27,385 bases of DNA from Gp6-AA45 sp035652075. GTDB taxonomy: Bacteria; Acidobacteriota; Vicinamibacteria; Vicinamibacterales; CAVVIG01. The notes under the pieces are model-generated. The model ran no database searches. It saw only the letters and a program-made list of their open reading frames with translations, and was not told the origin of the DNA. The position numbers were made by a program, and so were the translations under genes. How positions within the stretch are numbered: the stretch's first letter is position 1; the number at the start of each line of letters is the position of its first letter. Positions 1 to 8,291 of the stretch are shown in pieces. The stretch lies in the NCBI GenBank assembly GCA_035652075.1, contig DASREL010000147.1, positions 1-27,385 of the forward strand, in the 5' to 3' direction.

Positions 1-298
1 CGGGATCATCTCGTCGACAACGGAACCGTTTTGCAAGAACTGCGACCGCAGCCGCCTGACCGCGGACGGCATGTGGTACCTGTGTCTGTACGCTGCGGGC
101 GGACTCGATCTGCGCGGCCCGCTGCGCCGCGGCGCGTCAGCGGACGATCTGCGTCAACTGATCACCGGTACGTGGACCGAGCGCGCCGATCGTGGCGCCG
201 AGGATCGCGTCGCGCTCGGCGACAAGCGCGCGTTCGTCCCGGTCCAGGATCTGCTCAAGCGCGATCCGCATTTGGAAATGCACACGCGCGGCGGGTAA
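1..298 (+). CDS. moaA: GTP 3',8-cyclase MoaA, C-terminal part (cut by window edge)
   Basis: This is the C-terminal 98 residues of MoaA, the radical-SAM enzyme that rearranges GTP in the first step of molybdenum cofactor synthesis; its start lies left of the window. The reading frame begins at base 2. The sequence FCKNCDRSRLTADG followed by CL gives the CX2CX13C pattern of the second [4Fe-4S] cluster, which binds GTP. The protein ends in Gly-Gly, the conserved MoaA tail known to be needed for activity. The radical-SAM core itself is not visible. The gene converges on the receiver gene ending at 306 with a 7-base gap. The identification is firm because both the cysteine spacing and the GG tail match the family. 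Confidence 0.93.
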   Translation, partial: GIISSTTEPFCKNCDRSRLTADGMWYLCLYAAGGLDLRGPLRRGASADDLRQLITGTWTERADRGAEDRVALGDKRAFVPVQDLLKRDPHLEMHTRGG

Positions 299-305
299 CA
301 CAAGT

Positions 306-719
306 CTATTTGATCGACTCTTTCGGCAAATCGACTCGGCCGAAGAGCAGCAGCGACACCGCTTCGAGCAGTCCTTTGGCGCCGCACGGCTTGTCGAGGA
401 ACGCTTCGTCCTGCCACAGCGTGATCTTGTCCTTGAACAACCGATCGCTGTAGCCGGTGAGGTAAAGCACCTTCAACTGCGGTTCGCGCTGGCGCAGCCG
501 GCGCGCGAGCTCGTCCCCCTGCATCTCGGGCATCATCACGTCAGTGACGAGGATATCCAACTGCTCCATCTTCGACGCGATCTCGATCGCCTGGGGACCG
601 TCACTGGCGAGCGTCGTGTGATATCCCGCGCTCGAGAGCACGCGGTCGACGTACATCCGTACGGGTTCCTCATCATCGACGATCAACACCGAAACGTCTC
701 GCGGCGCGGTGGGATTCAT
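306..719 (-). CDS. Single-domain response regulator (receiver only)
   Basis: The protein has 137 residues and consists of one CheY-like receiver domain. The acidic pair is in VLIVDDEEP near the N-terminus, the phosphoacceptor Asp is in ILVTDVMMPEMQG, the conserved Thr is in YLTGYSD and the Lys is in FLDKPCG. There is no output domain. The start is placed at 719 because its ATG overlaps the TGA of the upstream hybrid kinase (ATGA, 716-719), an arrangement typical of translational coupling; an in-frame upstream ATG at 761 lies inside the kinase gene and is less likely. It is probably a phosphorelay partner of the adjacent hybrid kinase, but the target is not shown by the sequence. Confidence 0.88.
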   Translation of the reverse strand: MNPTAPRDVSVLIVDDEEPVRMYVDRVLSSAGYHTTLASDGPQAIEIASKMEQLDILVTDVMMPEMQGDELARRLRQREPQLKVLYLTGYSDRLFKDKITLWQDEAFLDKPCGAKGLLEAVSLLLFGRVDLPKESIK

Positions 720-2283
720 GCGCGACGCGCATTGCCTGGCGAACCTGAGTAGTGAGCCCATGACTCTTTCCGTAATGAAGTCGTGGCGAGCATCTCCCGC
801 ACACGATCGATCAATGCCGATGCCTGAAACGGTTTGGCGAGGAATCCGACGTTCGAGCTGATGCCATCGAGCGGACCGAGCGCGTCCGCGTAACCCGAAA
901 TGAACAGGATCCGAAGATTCGGCCGGACGCCGACGAGCCGCTGCGCGAGCGCGGGACCGTGCATGTCGGGCATCACCACATCGCTGACGAGCAGATCGAT
1001 CTCGTCACCGAGCTCTTCGAAGATCTCGCACGCGCGTCCCGGGGTCGCCGCTTCGAGCACGCGATAGCCGCAACGGCGCAGCGCGGTCGTAATGATGCTG
1101 CGCACCGCGTCTTCGTCCTCGACCAGCAGAATCGTCGCCTCGGCGTCTTCGACCGCCGGCGTTCGCGCGTCGGTCGCCGTCGGCATGTCCGCTCGCCTGA
1201 CCGCTGGGAAATACAGCGAGAACGCCGTCCCGTGCCCCGGCTCGCTGGTGACATCGATGAAGCCGTTGCTTTGAGTGACGATGCCGTGGACGGATGCGAG
1301 GCCCAGACCGGTGCCCTTGCCGACATCCTTCGTCGTGAAAAACGGTTCGAACAAATGCGCACGCGCGTCCGCGGTCATGCCGACGCCATCGTCTGTGATG
1401 CGGACGCGGACGAGCTCGCTGCCGTCGCGCAGGAGGTGATCGACATCGATGCTGATGTGGCCTCCGGTCGGCAATGCGTCGCGTGCGTTGAGGACGAGAT
1501 TCAGCAGCGCCTGTTCGATCTGCGCCGGGTCGACGCGGACGATGGCCGGCTGCGGCGCGAGTGCGCATGTCAACGCGATGTCCTCGCGGATCACGCGCGT
1601 CAGCATCGAGCGCAGGTTCGACACGGTCGCGTTGAGGTCCACATCCTTCGGAATCAGAACCTGTTTGCGGCTGAAGGCCAGGAGCTGCTGCGTCAGCGAC
1701 GCGGCACGCTGCCCCGCCTTTTGAATTTCTTCGAGGTCGCGGCGTTCGCGATCCGCGAGCGCGTCGTTCGAGATCAGCAGCTCGGCGTAGCCAAGAATCG
1801 CCGTCAGGAGATTGTTGAAGTCGTGCGCGATGCCGCCGGCAAGACGACCAACGGTCTCGAGTTTTTCGGCCTGCATCAGCCGCTCGGCGAATTGCCGCTC
1901 GCGTACGACGAGTCGGCGCTGGCTGTCGACGGTCTCGGAAATGTCGATCAGGTGTCCGTGGATGCCGGTCAACGCGCCGTCGGCGCCAAACTCGCCGATG
2001 CCTGTCAGCATCACGTCGACCGCGCTGCCGTCGGCGCGGCGCACTTTTCCGCGCACGTTTTGCACACGGCCCGCAGTCCGAATCATCGCGAGAAAGACAT
2101 CGCGCCGGTCCGCGTGCCAGTAGAACGGCGACAGATCGGCGCCGACCACATCCGACGCGTGGTCGTACCCGAGCAGGCGCGCAAACGCGTCGTTACAGGA
2201 CAGCAACACGCCGTTCGGCGTGGAGTCGTAGACCGCGAGGGAGTCGCCGTCGACAAGTTCGCGATACCGGGCGGCGGCGTCGA

Positions 2284-2287
<4 letters not shown>
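716..2287 (-). CDS. Soluble PAS hybrid histidine kinase (PAS-HisKA-HATPase-REC)
   Basis: This 523-residue cytoplasmic hybrid sensor kinase has no membrane segment. A PAS domain occupies about residues 12-120. The dimerisation/phosphoacceptor helix carries H155 in GGIAHDFNNLLTAILGY, the HDFNN subtype common in hybrid kinases. The ATPase domain shows the N box LNLVLNARDAL (about 262-272), DDGVGM (about 299-304), FEPFFTTK and GKGTGLGLA. A C-terminal receiver (about 385-505) carries D436 in LLVSDVVMPDMHG and a Lys in FLAKPF. The ATG at 2287 overlaps the TGA of the upstream sigma-54 regulator (ATGA), and its own TGA overlaps the next receiver gene the same way. The operon therefore encodes activator, kinase and receiver. 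The signal sensed by the PAS domain is unknown. Confidence 0.93.
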
Positions 2288-3755
<1,468 letters not shown>

Positions 3756-3806
3756 GACGATTGACTCGTGCGCCCAGTCAGAGTCTGCGAGCAGCGCGTC
3801 GGACAT

Positions 3807-4021
3807 CTTGCTGAACCGTCACTGGTTAGTCCAAGAGCCATGCCGCCGCTGACAGGCAAAAACCGGAACATTTCCGCGCACTGTGTGCGCTTACGGCGCT
3901 CACTACGAGACCGCATATGTGCGGTATAGCACACAAACCGCACACTTGCCGCACTCTTTGCGGTATATCGCCCACATCATCCACATGGTCCCGTGGCAAT
4001 CCTTTTGCCTCCCTCGCACGC
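3807..4021. promoter_or_regulatory. Divergent control region with three related inverted repeats
   Basis: This is the gap between the sigma-54 activator gene (minus) and the HD-GYP regulator gene (plus). Three similar inverted repeats are visible: GCGCA-N5-TGCGC at 3876-3890, CCGCA-N4-TGCGG at 3911-3924 and CCGCA-N5-TGCGG at 3949-3963, plus a half site CCGCA at 3938-3942. The nonamer TGCGGTATA occurs at 3920 and again exactly 39 bases later at 3959. Such spacing upstream of a -24/-12 promoter is what enhancer sites of an NtrC-type activator look like, so they are candidate binding sites for the divergently encoded regulator. That assignment is inference. Confidence 0.55.
3994..4008 (+). promoter_or_regulatory. 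Candidate sigma-54 (-24/-12) promoter for the HD-GYP regulator gene
   Basis: The sequence TGGCAATCCTTTTGC matches the sigma-54 consensus TGGCAC-N5-TTGC, with GG at 3995-3996 and GC at 4007-4008 at the required spacing. The expected transcript start is near 4020, two bases before the ATG at 4022, so the mRNA would be nearly leaderless. The inverted repeats at 3876-3963 would sit about 57-145 bases upstream of that start. Confidence 0.5.
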
Positions 4022-5031
4022 ATGACCTCGGTGCTGATCGTGGACGATGAACCGGCCGTGCGAGACATCATGTCGCGATGGGTCGCGTCGCTCGGGTTGC
4101 AGTCGCACACGGCGACGAATGCGGATGAAGCGCTCGCAACGTTCCGGCGAATCACTTCGACCTGGCGGTTGTCGATGTCGTGATGCCGGGACACGACGGC
4201 ATCTGGCTCGTTCACGAACTGCAACGTCAGCATCCGCAGACGGCCGTCGTCCTCGCGACGGCGTACAACGAACTGCTCGACGCCGAAACGGTGCAGCCGG
4301 AGGTCGCCGATCTCCTGATCAAACCGTTTCAACGCGATCGCTTCGAGCTGGCGGTAGACCGCGGGCGTCAGTGGCGCAAGGAAGCGCTCGAGGAGTTGCG
4401 CTGGCACGCGCAGCTCGGTCTCGAGCTGACCGACGGCGTGAACAGCGTCATTACCGATTTGCAGACGCGCGCGCTCGATGGCACCGACGAAGCCGAGGCG
4501 CTGCTGGCGATCGGCCTGGAACGTGTGCCGCACACGATGGCGCATGCGGAGCGCGTGACGCGATACGCGGTGTCTGTCGCGGCCGAACTCGGCCTCGCGC
4601 CCGACGAAGTCACGCTGCTCGAGCTGAGCGCGCGGTTTCACGATATCGGCAAAGCGCCGATGCCGCTCGCGCTGCTGACGAAGCCGTCTCCGCTCACGCC
4701 GGGCGAAGTCGCGGTCATGCGGCGGCACGCGGAGGCGGGCGGCGAAATCCTGCGGGCGACGTGCACGCTCAGTCACCTCGCGCCGGTGGTCGTCGCGTCG
4801 CACGAGGCGTTCGGGGGCGGCGGCTATCCCAGTCAGCTGTCGGGGGACGCGATTCCCTTGGCGAGCCGCATCATCTCGGTCGCCGACACGTACGACGCGA
4901 TGACGCAGACGCGGTTCTACCGTCAGCGGCTGTCGTCAGCCGACGCGGTCAGCGAGCTGCTGCGGTGCAGTCCATCGCAGTTCGACCCGGTCATCGTCGA
5001 TGCGTTTGTCGGAGTCCTGGGAAGGCACTAG
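4022..5031 (+). pseudogene. REC/HD-GYP response regulator, frameshifted in the receiver domain
   Basis: With the frame repaired, this is a response regulator of about 336 residues: a receiver domain followed by an HD-GYP domain, the class that hydrolyses cyclic di-GMP. The first frame gives MTSVLIVDDEPAVRD up to EALATFR and then leaves phase at 4145-4150. The next frame continues NHFDLAVVDVVMPGHDG, which holds the phosphoacceptor Asp. One missing G in what would be a GGG run explains the break. The HD part shows AHAERVTRYA, ARFHDIGK and GGGGYPSQLSGDAIPLA, then VADTYDAMT. The usual HHExxDGxGYP reads SHEAFGGGGYP, so one His and the Asp are replaced and activity is uncertain. It is divergent from the sigma-54 activator operon. 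A base-calling error is a real alternative to decay. Confidence 0.82.
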
Positions 5032-5033
5032 GT

Positions 5034-5155
5034 CCGAGTCTGACTCCAGTCTGACCCGAGTCTGACTCCAGTCTGGCCCGAGTCTGACTCCTGTCTGGCC
5101 CGAGTCTGACCCGTGTCTGGCACCACGAATTACCCGTGTCTGGCACCACGAATTG
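5034..5155 (+). repeat. Array of 11-bp GTCTGAC-type repeats, left of the transposase gene
   Basis: Eight head-to-tail 11-bp units run from 5034 to 5121, alternating forms such as CCGAGTCTGAC, TCCAGTCTGAC and TCCTGTCTGGC. They merge into two 23-bp repeats (5110-5132 and 5133-5155), each a GTGTCTGGCACC core plus ACGAATT. The array begins three bases after the HD-GYP stop codon. The same units occur in reverse orientation at 5991-6089, on the other side of the transposase gene. Confidence 0.85.
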
Positions 5156-5282
5156 CCCGCTTTGCTGGCCGTCACCCGGGCAGCAACTGCCTCGAAAATC
5201 CGAGCGATGATCGAATTCCTTAAGGATTTCGCGAGGTCGGCAGTAAGACCGATTCTTGCTGGGGCTAGTCAGCGGCGTTTCG

Positions 5283-5924
5283 ATGACTCGCCCGCTCCGA
5301 TACGTAGAGCCAGGCCACAGCGTCCACATCATCCGTCGTGGGGTGAACCGGTGCCAGATCTGTGTCGACGATATCGATCGCCACACGCTATTGGCCATCA
5401 TCCGCGATGCCGCCGCGAGGTTCGCGACCGACTTTCATGGATTCGTTTTGATGGACACGCATTGGCATGCGCTCGCGACGCCGGTCGATGCTCGCAGTCT
5501 TTCCGCAACGATGAAGATCGTCGGTCAAAATTATGTGCGGTACTTCAACGCGAAGTACGACCGCATCGGGACGTTGTGGACGAACAGGTTCACCGGTTTA
5601 GACGTGGACACAGAACGCTACTGGCTGACCTGTCTCCGCTACATCGAACAGAATCCGGTCCGCGCCAGCATGGTTCGACATCCGGGCGACTACCAGTGGT
5701 CCTCGTATCGAGCGCATGCGATAGGAGACGCGAACGACTGGCTCGTCGAGCATCCGGTTTTCGCCGCGCTCGGGAACACAGTGGAGCGACGAAGAATCGC
5801 GTATCGAGCAATCTGCGATGAACACCTCACGGACGCCGACTTGGCGGTATTACGAAACGTGTCTCGACCTCCCAGCCCTCGCGCGGTGATCGCCGAACTA
5901 CAGCCGCCGGCTTTGGCGCTGTAA
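5283..5924 (+). CDS. REP-associated tyrosine transposase (IS200-like Y1 HUH family)
   Basis: The 213-residue protein belongs to the transposase IS200-like/RAYT family, which nicks single-stranded DNA through a catalytic tyrosine. The metal-binding HUH motif is HWH (about 60-62) in FVLMDTHWHALA. The tyrosine helix reads KIVGQNYVRYFNAKY (Y84 is the likely nucleophile), followed by the family hallmarks GTLWTNRF and CLRYIEQNPVRA. The ATG at 5283 (MTRPLRYVEPGH) is chosen because family members begin with this R-x-G-H segment; the upstream in-frame ATG at 5256 adds nine unconserved residues. It is flanked by opposed arrays of short repeats, as expected for a RAYT. It appears intact, so mobilisation of the repeats in this genome is possible. 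Confidence 0.88.
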   Translation: MTRPLRYVEPGHSVHIIRRGVNRCQICVDDIDRHTLLAIIRDAAARFATDFHGFVLMDTHWHALATPVDARSLSATMKIVGQNYVRYFNAKYDRIGTLWTNRFTGLDVDTERYWLTCLRYIEQNPVRASMVRHPGDYQWSSYRAHAIGDANDWLVEHPVFAALGNTVERRRIAYRAICDEHLTDADLAVLRNVSRPPSPRAVIAELQPPALAL

Positions 5925-5990
5925 GAACCCCTACATCGAACCCTAACTTCAACTTCGGGTGCCGAACCGCAGTCTCGCTCAGAGTCAGGG

Positions 5991-6089
5991 CTCGGGTCAC
6001 ACTGGGGTCAGACTGGAGTCAGACCGGGGTCAGACTCGGGCCAGACCGGGGTCAGACTCGGGCCAGACCGGTGTCAGACTCGGGCCAGA
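5991..6089 (-). repeat. Array of 11-bp GTCAGAC-type repeats, right of the transposase gene
   Basis: Nine 11-bp units such as CTGGAGTCAGA, CCGGGGTCAGA and CTCGGGCCAGA follow each other without gaps. They are the reverse complement of the units at 5034-5121, so the two arrays face each other across the transposase gene. Confidence 0.85.
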
Positions 6090-6126
6090 CCACGTGTCTG
6101 ACACCGGGATTTGGTCGTCCCAAGAT

Positions 6127-6149
6127 CGGACAGTTTTGGGCACTGTTCG
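6127..6149 (+). promoter_or_regulatory. Inverted repeat, candidate activator site for the export operon
   Basis: CGGACAGT-N7-ACTGTTCG is an inverted repeat with seven of eight bases matching. Its centre lies about 97 bases before the start predicted from the -24/-12 promoter at 6209-6223, the usual position for an NtrC-type enhancer site. The operon itself encodes such a regulator (11346-12761). The function is inferred. Confidence 0.45.
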
Positions 6150-6208
6150 GTGATACTGGTGCCGCTGCAACCACTTCGCGTAGAATGACTTACACACCCT
6201 AGCTGGTC

Positions 6209-6223
6209 TGGCGCGGCGTTTGC
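6209..6223 (+). promoter_or_regulatory. Candidate sigma-54 (-24/-12) promoter of the export operon
   Basis: TGGCGCGGCGTTTGC carries GG at 6210-6211 and GC at 6222-6223, the exact sigma-54 spacing, with good agreement to TGGCAC-N5-TTGC. The predicted start near 6235 gives a 53-base leader to the ATG at 6288. A sigma-54 activator gene sits in the same operon. Confidence 0.6.
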
Positions 6224-6287
6224 CCTTACACGTACGCGATCGTTTTGGATCTTTTTTCCGTCTAACGCTTCACAAACACAAACAACC

Positions 6288-7541
6288 ATGGATATTGCTC
6301 GCCCGTCCAATGCCAAGAAAAAGCGGATCCGCCAAGCCATTTACGGCGGCGTCGCGCTCCTCGCCGTCGTCATCGTCAGCGTCGGACTGTCACGCCTGAA
6401 GCCCGCCGCCCCGACCGTGGAACGCGCGGTCGTCTGGCCCGACACCGTCAAGCGCGGCAACATCAAGCGCGAGGTGCGCGGACTCGGGACCCTGACGCCG
6501 GAAGACATCCGGTGGATCCCCGCGACCACGCAGTCGCGCGTCGAAAAAATCGTCCTGCGGCCCGGCTCGCAGGTGAAGAAGGACTCAGTGATTCTGGAGC
6601 TCAGCAACCCACAACTCGATCAGCAGTTGATGGACGCCCAGCTCAAACTCCAATCGGCGCAAGCCGGGTTGGAAAACCTGAAGGTCCAGTTGCAGAACGA
6701 TCTCCTCGCGGCGAAGTCCGCGGCGGCCAACGCCGACGCCGATTTCAACAAAGCGAAGATGACGTTCGCGATGAACCAGCAGCTCGCGAAGGACCAGCTG
6801 GTCTCCGAACAGGTGCTGAACCTGTCGAAGGTCGATTCGGACCAGACACAGGTTCGCGCGCAGATCGCGAAAGAACAGCTCGATAGCAAAACCGAATCGA
6901 CGCGCGCGCAACTCGCGGTCGCGCAGTCGAACGTGGACCAGGCCCGCGCCGTCCTCGGCCTCGCGCAACGCCAGCACGATGAATTGAAAGTGCGCGCCGG
7001 CCTCGATGGCGTGCTGCAGCTGGTGCCCGTCGAAGAAGGCGCGCAGGTCGCACCCGGCACGAACCTCGCCCGCGTCGCGAATCCGCAGCGGCTGAAGGCC
7101 GAAATCAAGATCGCGGAAACGCAGGCGAAGGACATCCAGCTCGGACAGAAAGCCACCGTCGACACGCGCAACGGCGTCGTCGAAGGGCGCGTCGCCCGCA
7201 TCGACCCGTCGGTCGTCAACGGCACGCGAACCGTGGACGTGACGATGCCGGGCGAGTTGCCGAAGGGCGCGGTGCCGGACCTGAGCGTCGACGGCACGAT
7301 CGAACTCGAACAGATGAACGACGTCGTCTACATGGGCCGGCCCGCGTTCGGCCAGGAGCAGAGCGTCGTCGGACTCTTCAAAATCCTGCCCGACGGCGTC
7401 AACGCCGAGCGCGTGCAGGTCAAGCTCGGAAAGAGCTCGGTGAACACGGTGGAAGTCTTGTCAGGACTCAAGGTCGGCGACCAGGTGATCCTCTCCGACA
7501 TGTCCGCATACGACGCTTACGACAGGATCAGACTTAAGTAA
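6288..7541 (+). CDS. Periplasmic adaptor (membrane-fusion, HlyD/MacA-type) subunit of an ABC exporter
   Basis: The 417-residue protein is an inner-membrane-anchored adaptor that links an ABC exporter to the outer envelope. A basic N-terminus (KKKRIRQ) precedes one membrane segment at about 17-36. A lipoyl-like half domain follows (about 70-105, ending VILELSNPQ), then a long coiled-coil hairpin rich in Q, A and K (about 108-235), the second lipoyl half (KVRAGLDGVLQLVPVEEGAQVAPG) and a beta-barrel/membrane-proximal part ending VGDQVILSDMSAYDAYDRI. It is the first gene of an operon with ATPase, permease, second ATPase, regulator and kinase. MacA-like architecture is clear but the exported substrate is unknown, so no gene symbol is given. 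The ATG at 6288 lacks a strong Shine-Dalgarno sequence. Confidence 0.9.
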   Translation: MDIARPSNAKKKRIRQAIYGGVALLAVVIVSVGLSRLKPAAPTVERAVVWPDTVKRGNIKREVRGLGTLTPEDIRWIPATTQSRVEKIVLRPGSQVKKDSVILELSNPQLDQQLMDAQLKLQSAQAGLENLKVQLQNDLLAAKSAAANADADFNKAKMTFAMNQQLAKDQLVSEQVLNLSKVDSDQTQVRAQIAKEQLDSKTESTRAQLAVAQSNVDQARAVLGLAQRQHDELKVRAGLDGVLQLVPVEEGAQVAPGTNLARVANPQRLKAEIKIAETQAKDIQLGQKATVDTRNGVVEGRVARIDPSVVNGTRTVDVTMPGELPKGAVPDLSVDGTIELEQMNDVVYMGRPAFGQEQSVVGLFKILPDGVNAERVQVKLGKSSVNTVEVLSGLKVGDQVILSDMSAYDAYDRIRLK

Positions 7542-7562
7542 GAAGTACGAAGTACGAAGAAC
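7542..7562 (+). repeat. Three 7-bp GAAGTAC repeats
   Basis: GAAGTAC, GAAGTAC and GAAGAAC follow head to tail directly after the adaptor stop codon and just before the Shine-Dalgarno sequence of the next gene. It is a short simple-sequence repeat in the spacer; no function can be read from it. Confidence 0.7.
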
Positions 7563-7578
7563 TTAAAGGAGCCTACGA

Positions 7579-8289
7579 ATGGCGACGAACGGACAGCCGC
7601 TGATCAAGCTTGATGGTGTGACGAAGGTTTTCTTCACCGACGAAGTCGAGACGCACGCTCTCGCCGGCATCCACATGGAGATCGGCAAAGGAGAATACGT
7701 GTCGATCGCCGGACCGTCGGGCTGCGGCAAGTCGACGCTGCTGTCGATTCTCGGCCTGCTCGACTCGCCGACCGAAGGACAGTACTTGCTGAACAACCGT
7801 CCCGTCGCCGAGCTGCCCGCGTCGGAACGCGCACGGGTCCGCAACCGTGAAATCGGGTTCATCTTCCAGAGCTTCAACTTGATCGGCGATCTCACGGTGT
7901 TCGAGAACGTTGAACTGCCGCTCACCTATCGCGGCATGAAGTCGGCCGAGCGCAAGCAGCGCTGCGAAGCGGCGCTCGAGCGCGTCGGCATGGCGCATCG
8001 CGCGAAGCACCTCCCGAGCCAGCTCTCGGGCGGTCAGCAGCAGCGCGTCGCGGTCGCACGCGCCGTCGCCGGCGAACCGCTGATCCTGCTCGCGGACGAG
8101 CCCACGGGAAACCTGGACTCGCGCAGCGGCGAAGCGGTCATGGATCTTCTGAAGGAACTGCACAAAGCCGGCGCGACGATCTGCATGGTCACCCACGACC
8201 CGCGCTACGCACGCCACGCAGAACGCAGCATCCACCTGTTCGACGGCCGTGTGGTTGAAGAGCGGATGGAGATGGCTGTCACCGAATAG
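7579..8289 (+). CDS. ABC transporter ATP-binding protein (MacB/LolD-type)
   Basis: The 236-residue nucleotide-binding subunit energises export through the downstream permease. It has Walker A GPSGCGKST (about 45-53), the Q-loop in IGFIFQSFNLIGDLTV, signature LSGGQQQRVAVARA (about 149-162), Walker B LILLADEPTGNLDS and the switch His in MVTHDPRYARHA. The FQSFNLI and EPTGNLD wording is typical of the MacB/LolD/FtsE group. A good Shine-Dalgarno sequence (AAAGGAG, 7564-7570) precedes the ATG. The gene ends two bases before the GTG of the permease gene, which suggests coupling. All catalytic motifs are intact. Confidence 0.94.
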   Translation: MATNGQPLIKLDGVTKVFFTDEVETHALAGIHMEIGKGEYVSIAGPSGCGKSTLLSILGLLDSPTEGQYLLNNRPVAELPASERARVRNREIGFIFQSFNLIGDLTVFENVELPLTYRGMKSAERKQRCEAALERVGMAHRAKHLPSQLSGGQQQRVAVARAVAGEPLILLADEPTGNLDSRSGEAVMDLLKELHKAGATICMVTHDPRYARHAERSIHLFDGRVVEERMEMAVTE

Positions 8290-8291
8290 AA

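Larger units (their letters stand above)
5034..6108 (+). mobile_element. RAYT-type element: HUH transposase gene between opposed repeat arrays
   Basis: The unit consists of a Y1 HUH transposase gene (5283-5924) with an 11-bp repeat array on each side. The arrays are inverted relative to each other, and each contains a GTGTCTG(A/G)CAC mini-palindrome (5114-5124 and 5137-5147 on the left, 6094-6104 on the right). This resembles REP-associated tyrosine transposases, whose genes are flanked by the palindromic repeats they act on. The element ends are inferred from the outermost repeat units; no target-site duplication is expected for this class. Confidence 0.6.
5925..6287. other. Intergenic region holding the right repeat array and the export-operon promoter
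   Basis: No gene is visible in these 363 bases. They hold a degenerate start of the right array (about 5970-5990), the nine-unit array (5991-6089), a GTGTCTGACAC palindrome (6094-6104), an inverted repeat (6127-6149), a -24/-12 sigma-54-type promoter (6209-6223) and an A/C-rich leader before the ATG at 6288. No good Shine-Dalgarno sequence is seen directly before that ATG. Confidence 0.7.

Noticed and set aside
3826..4803. Minus-strand open frame across the divergent region and HD-GYP gene
   Set aside because: It overlaps conserved REC and HD-GYP coding sequence and its product has no recognisable domain.
5034..5155. CRISPR array
   Set aside because: The units are contiguous 11-bp repeats without unique spacers and no cas gene is near.
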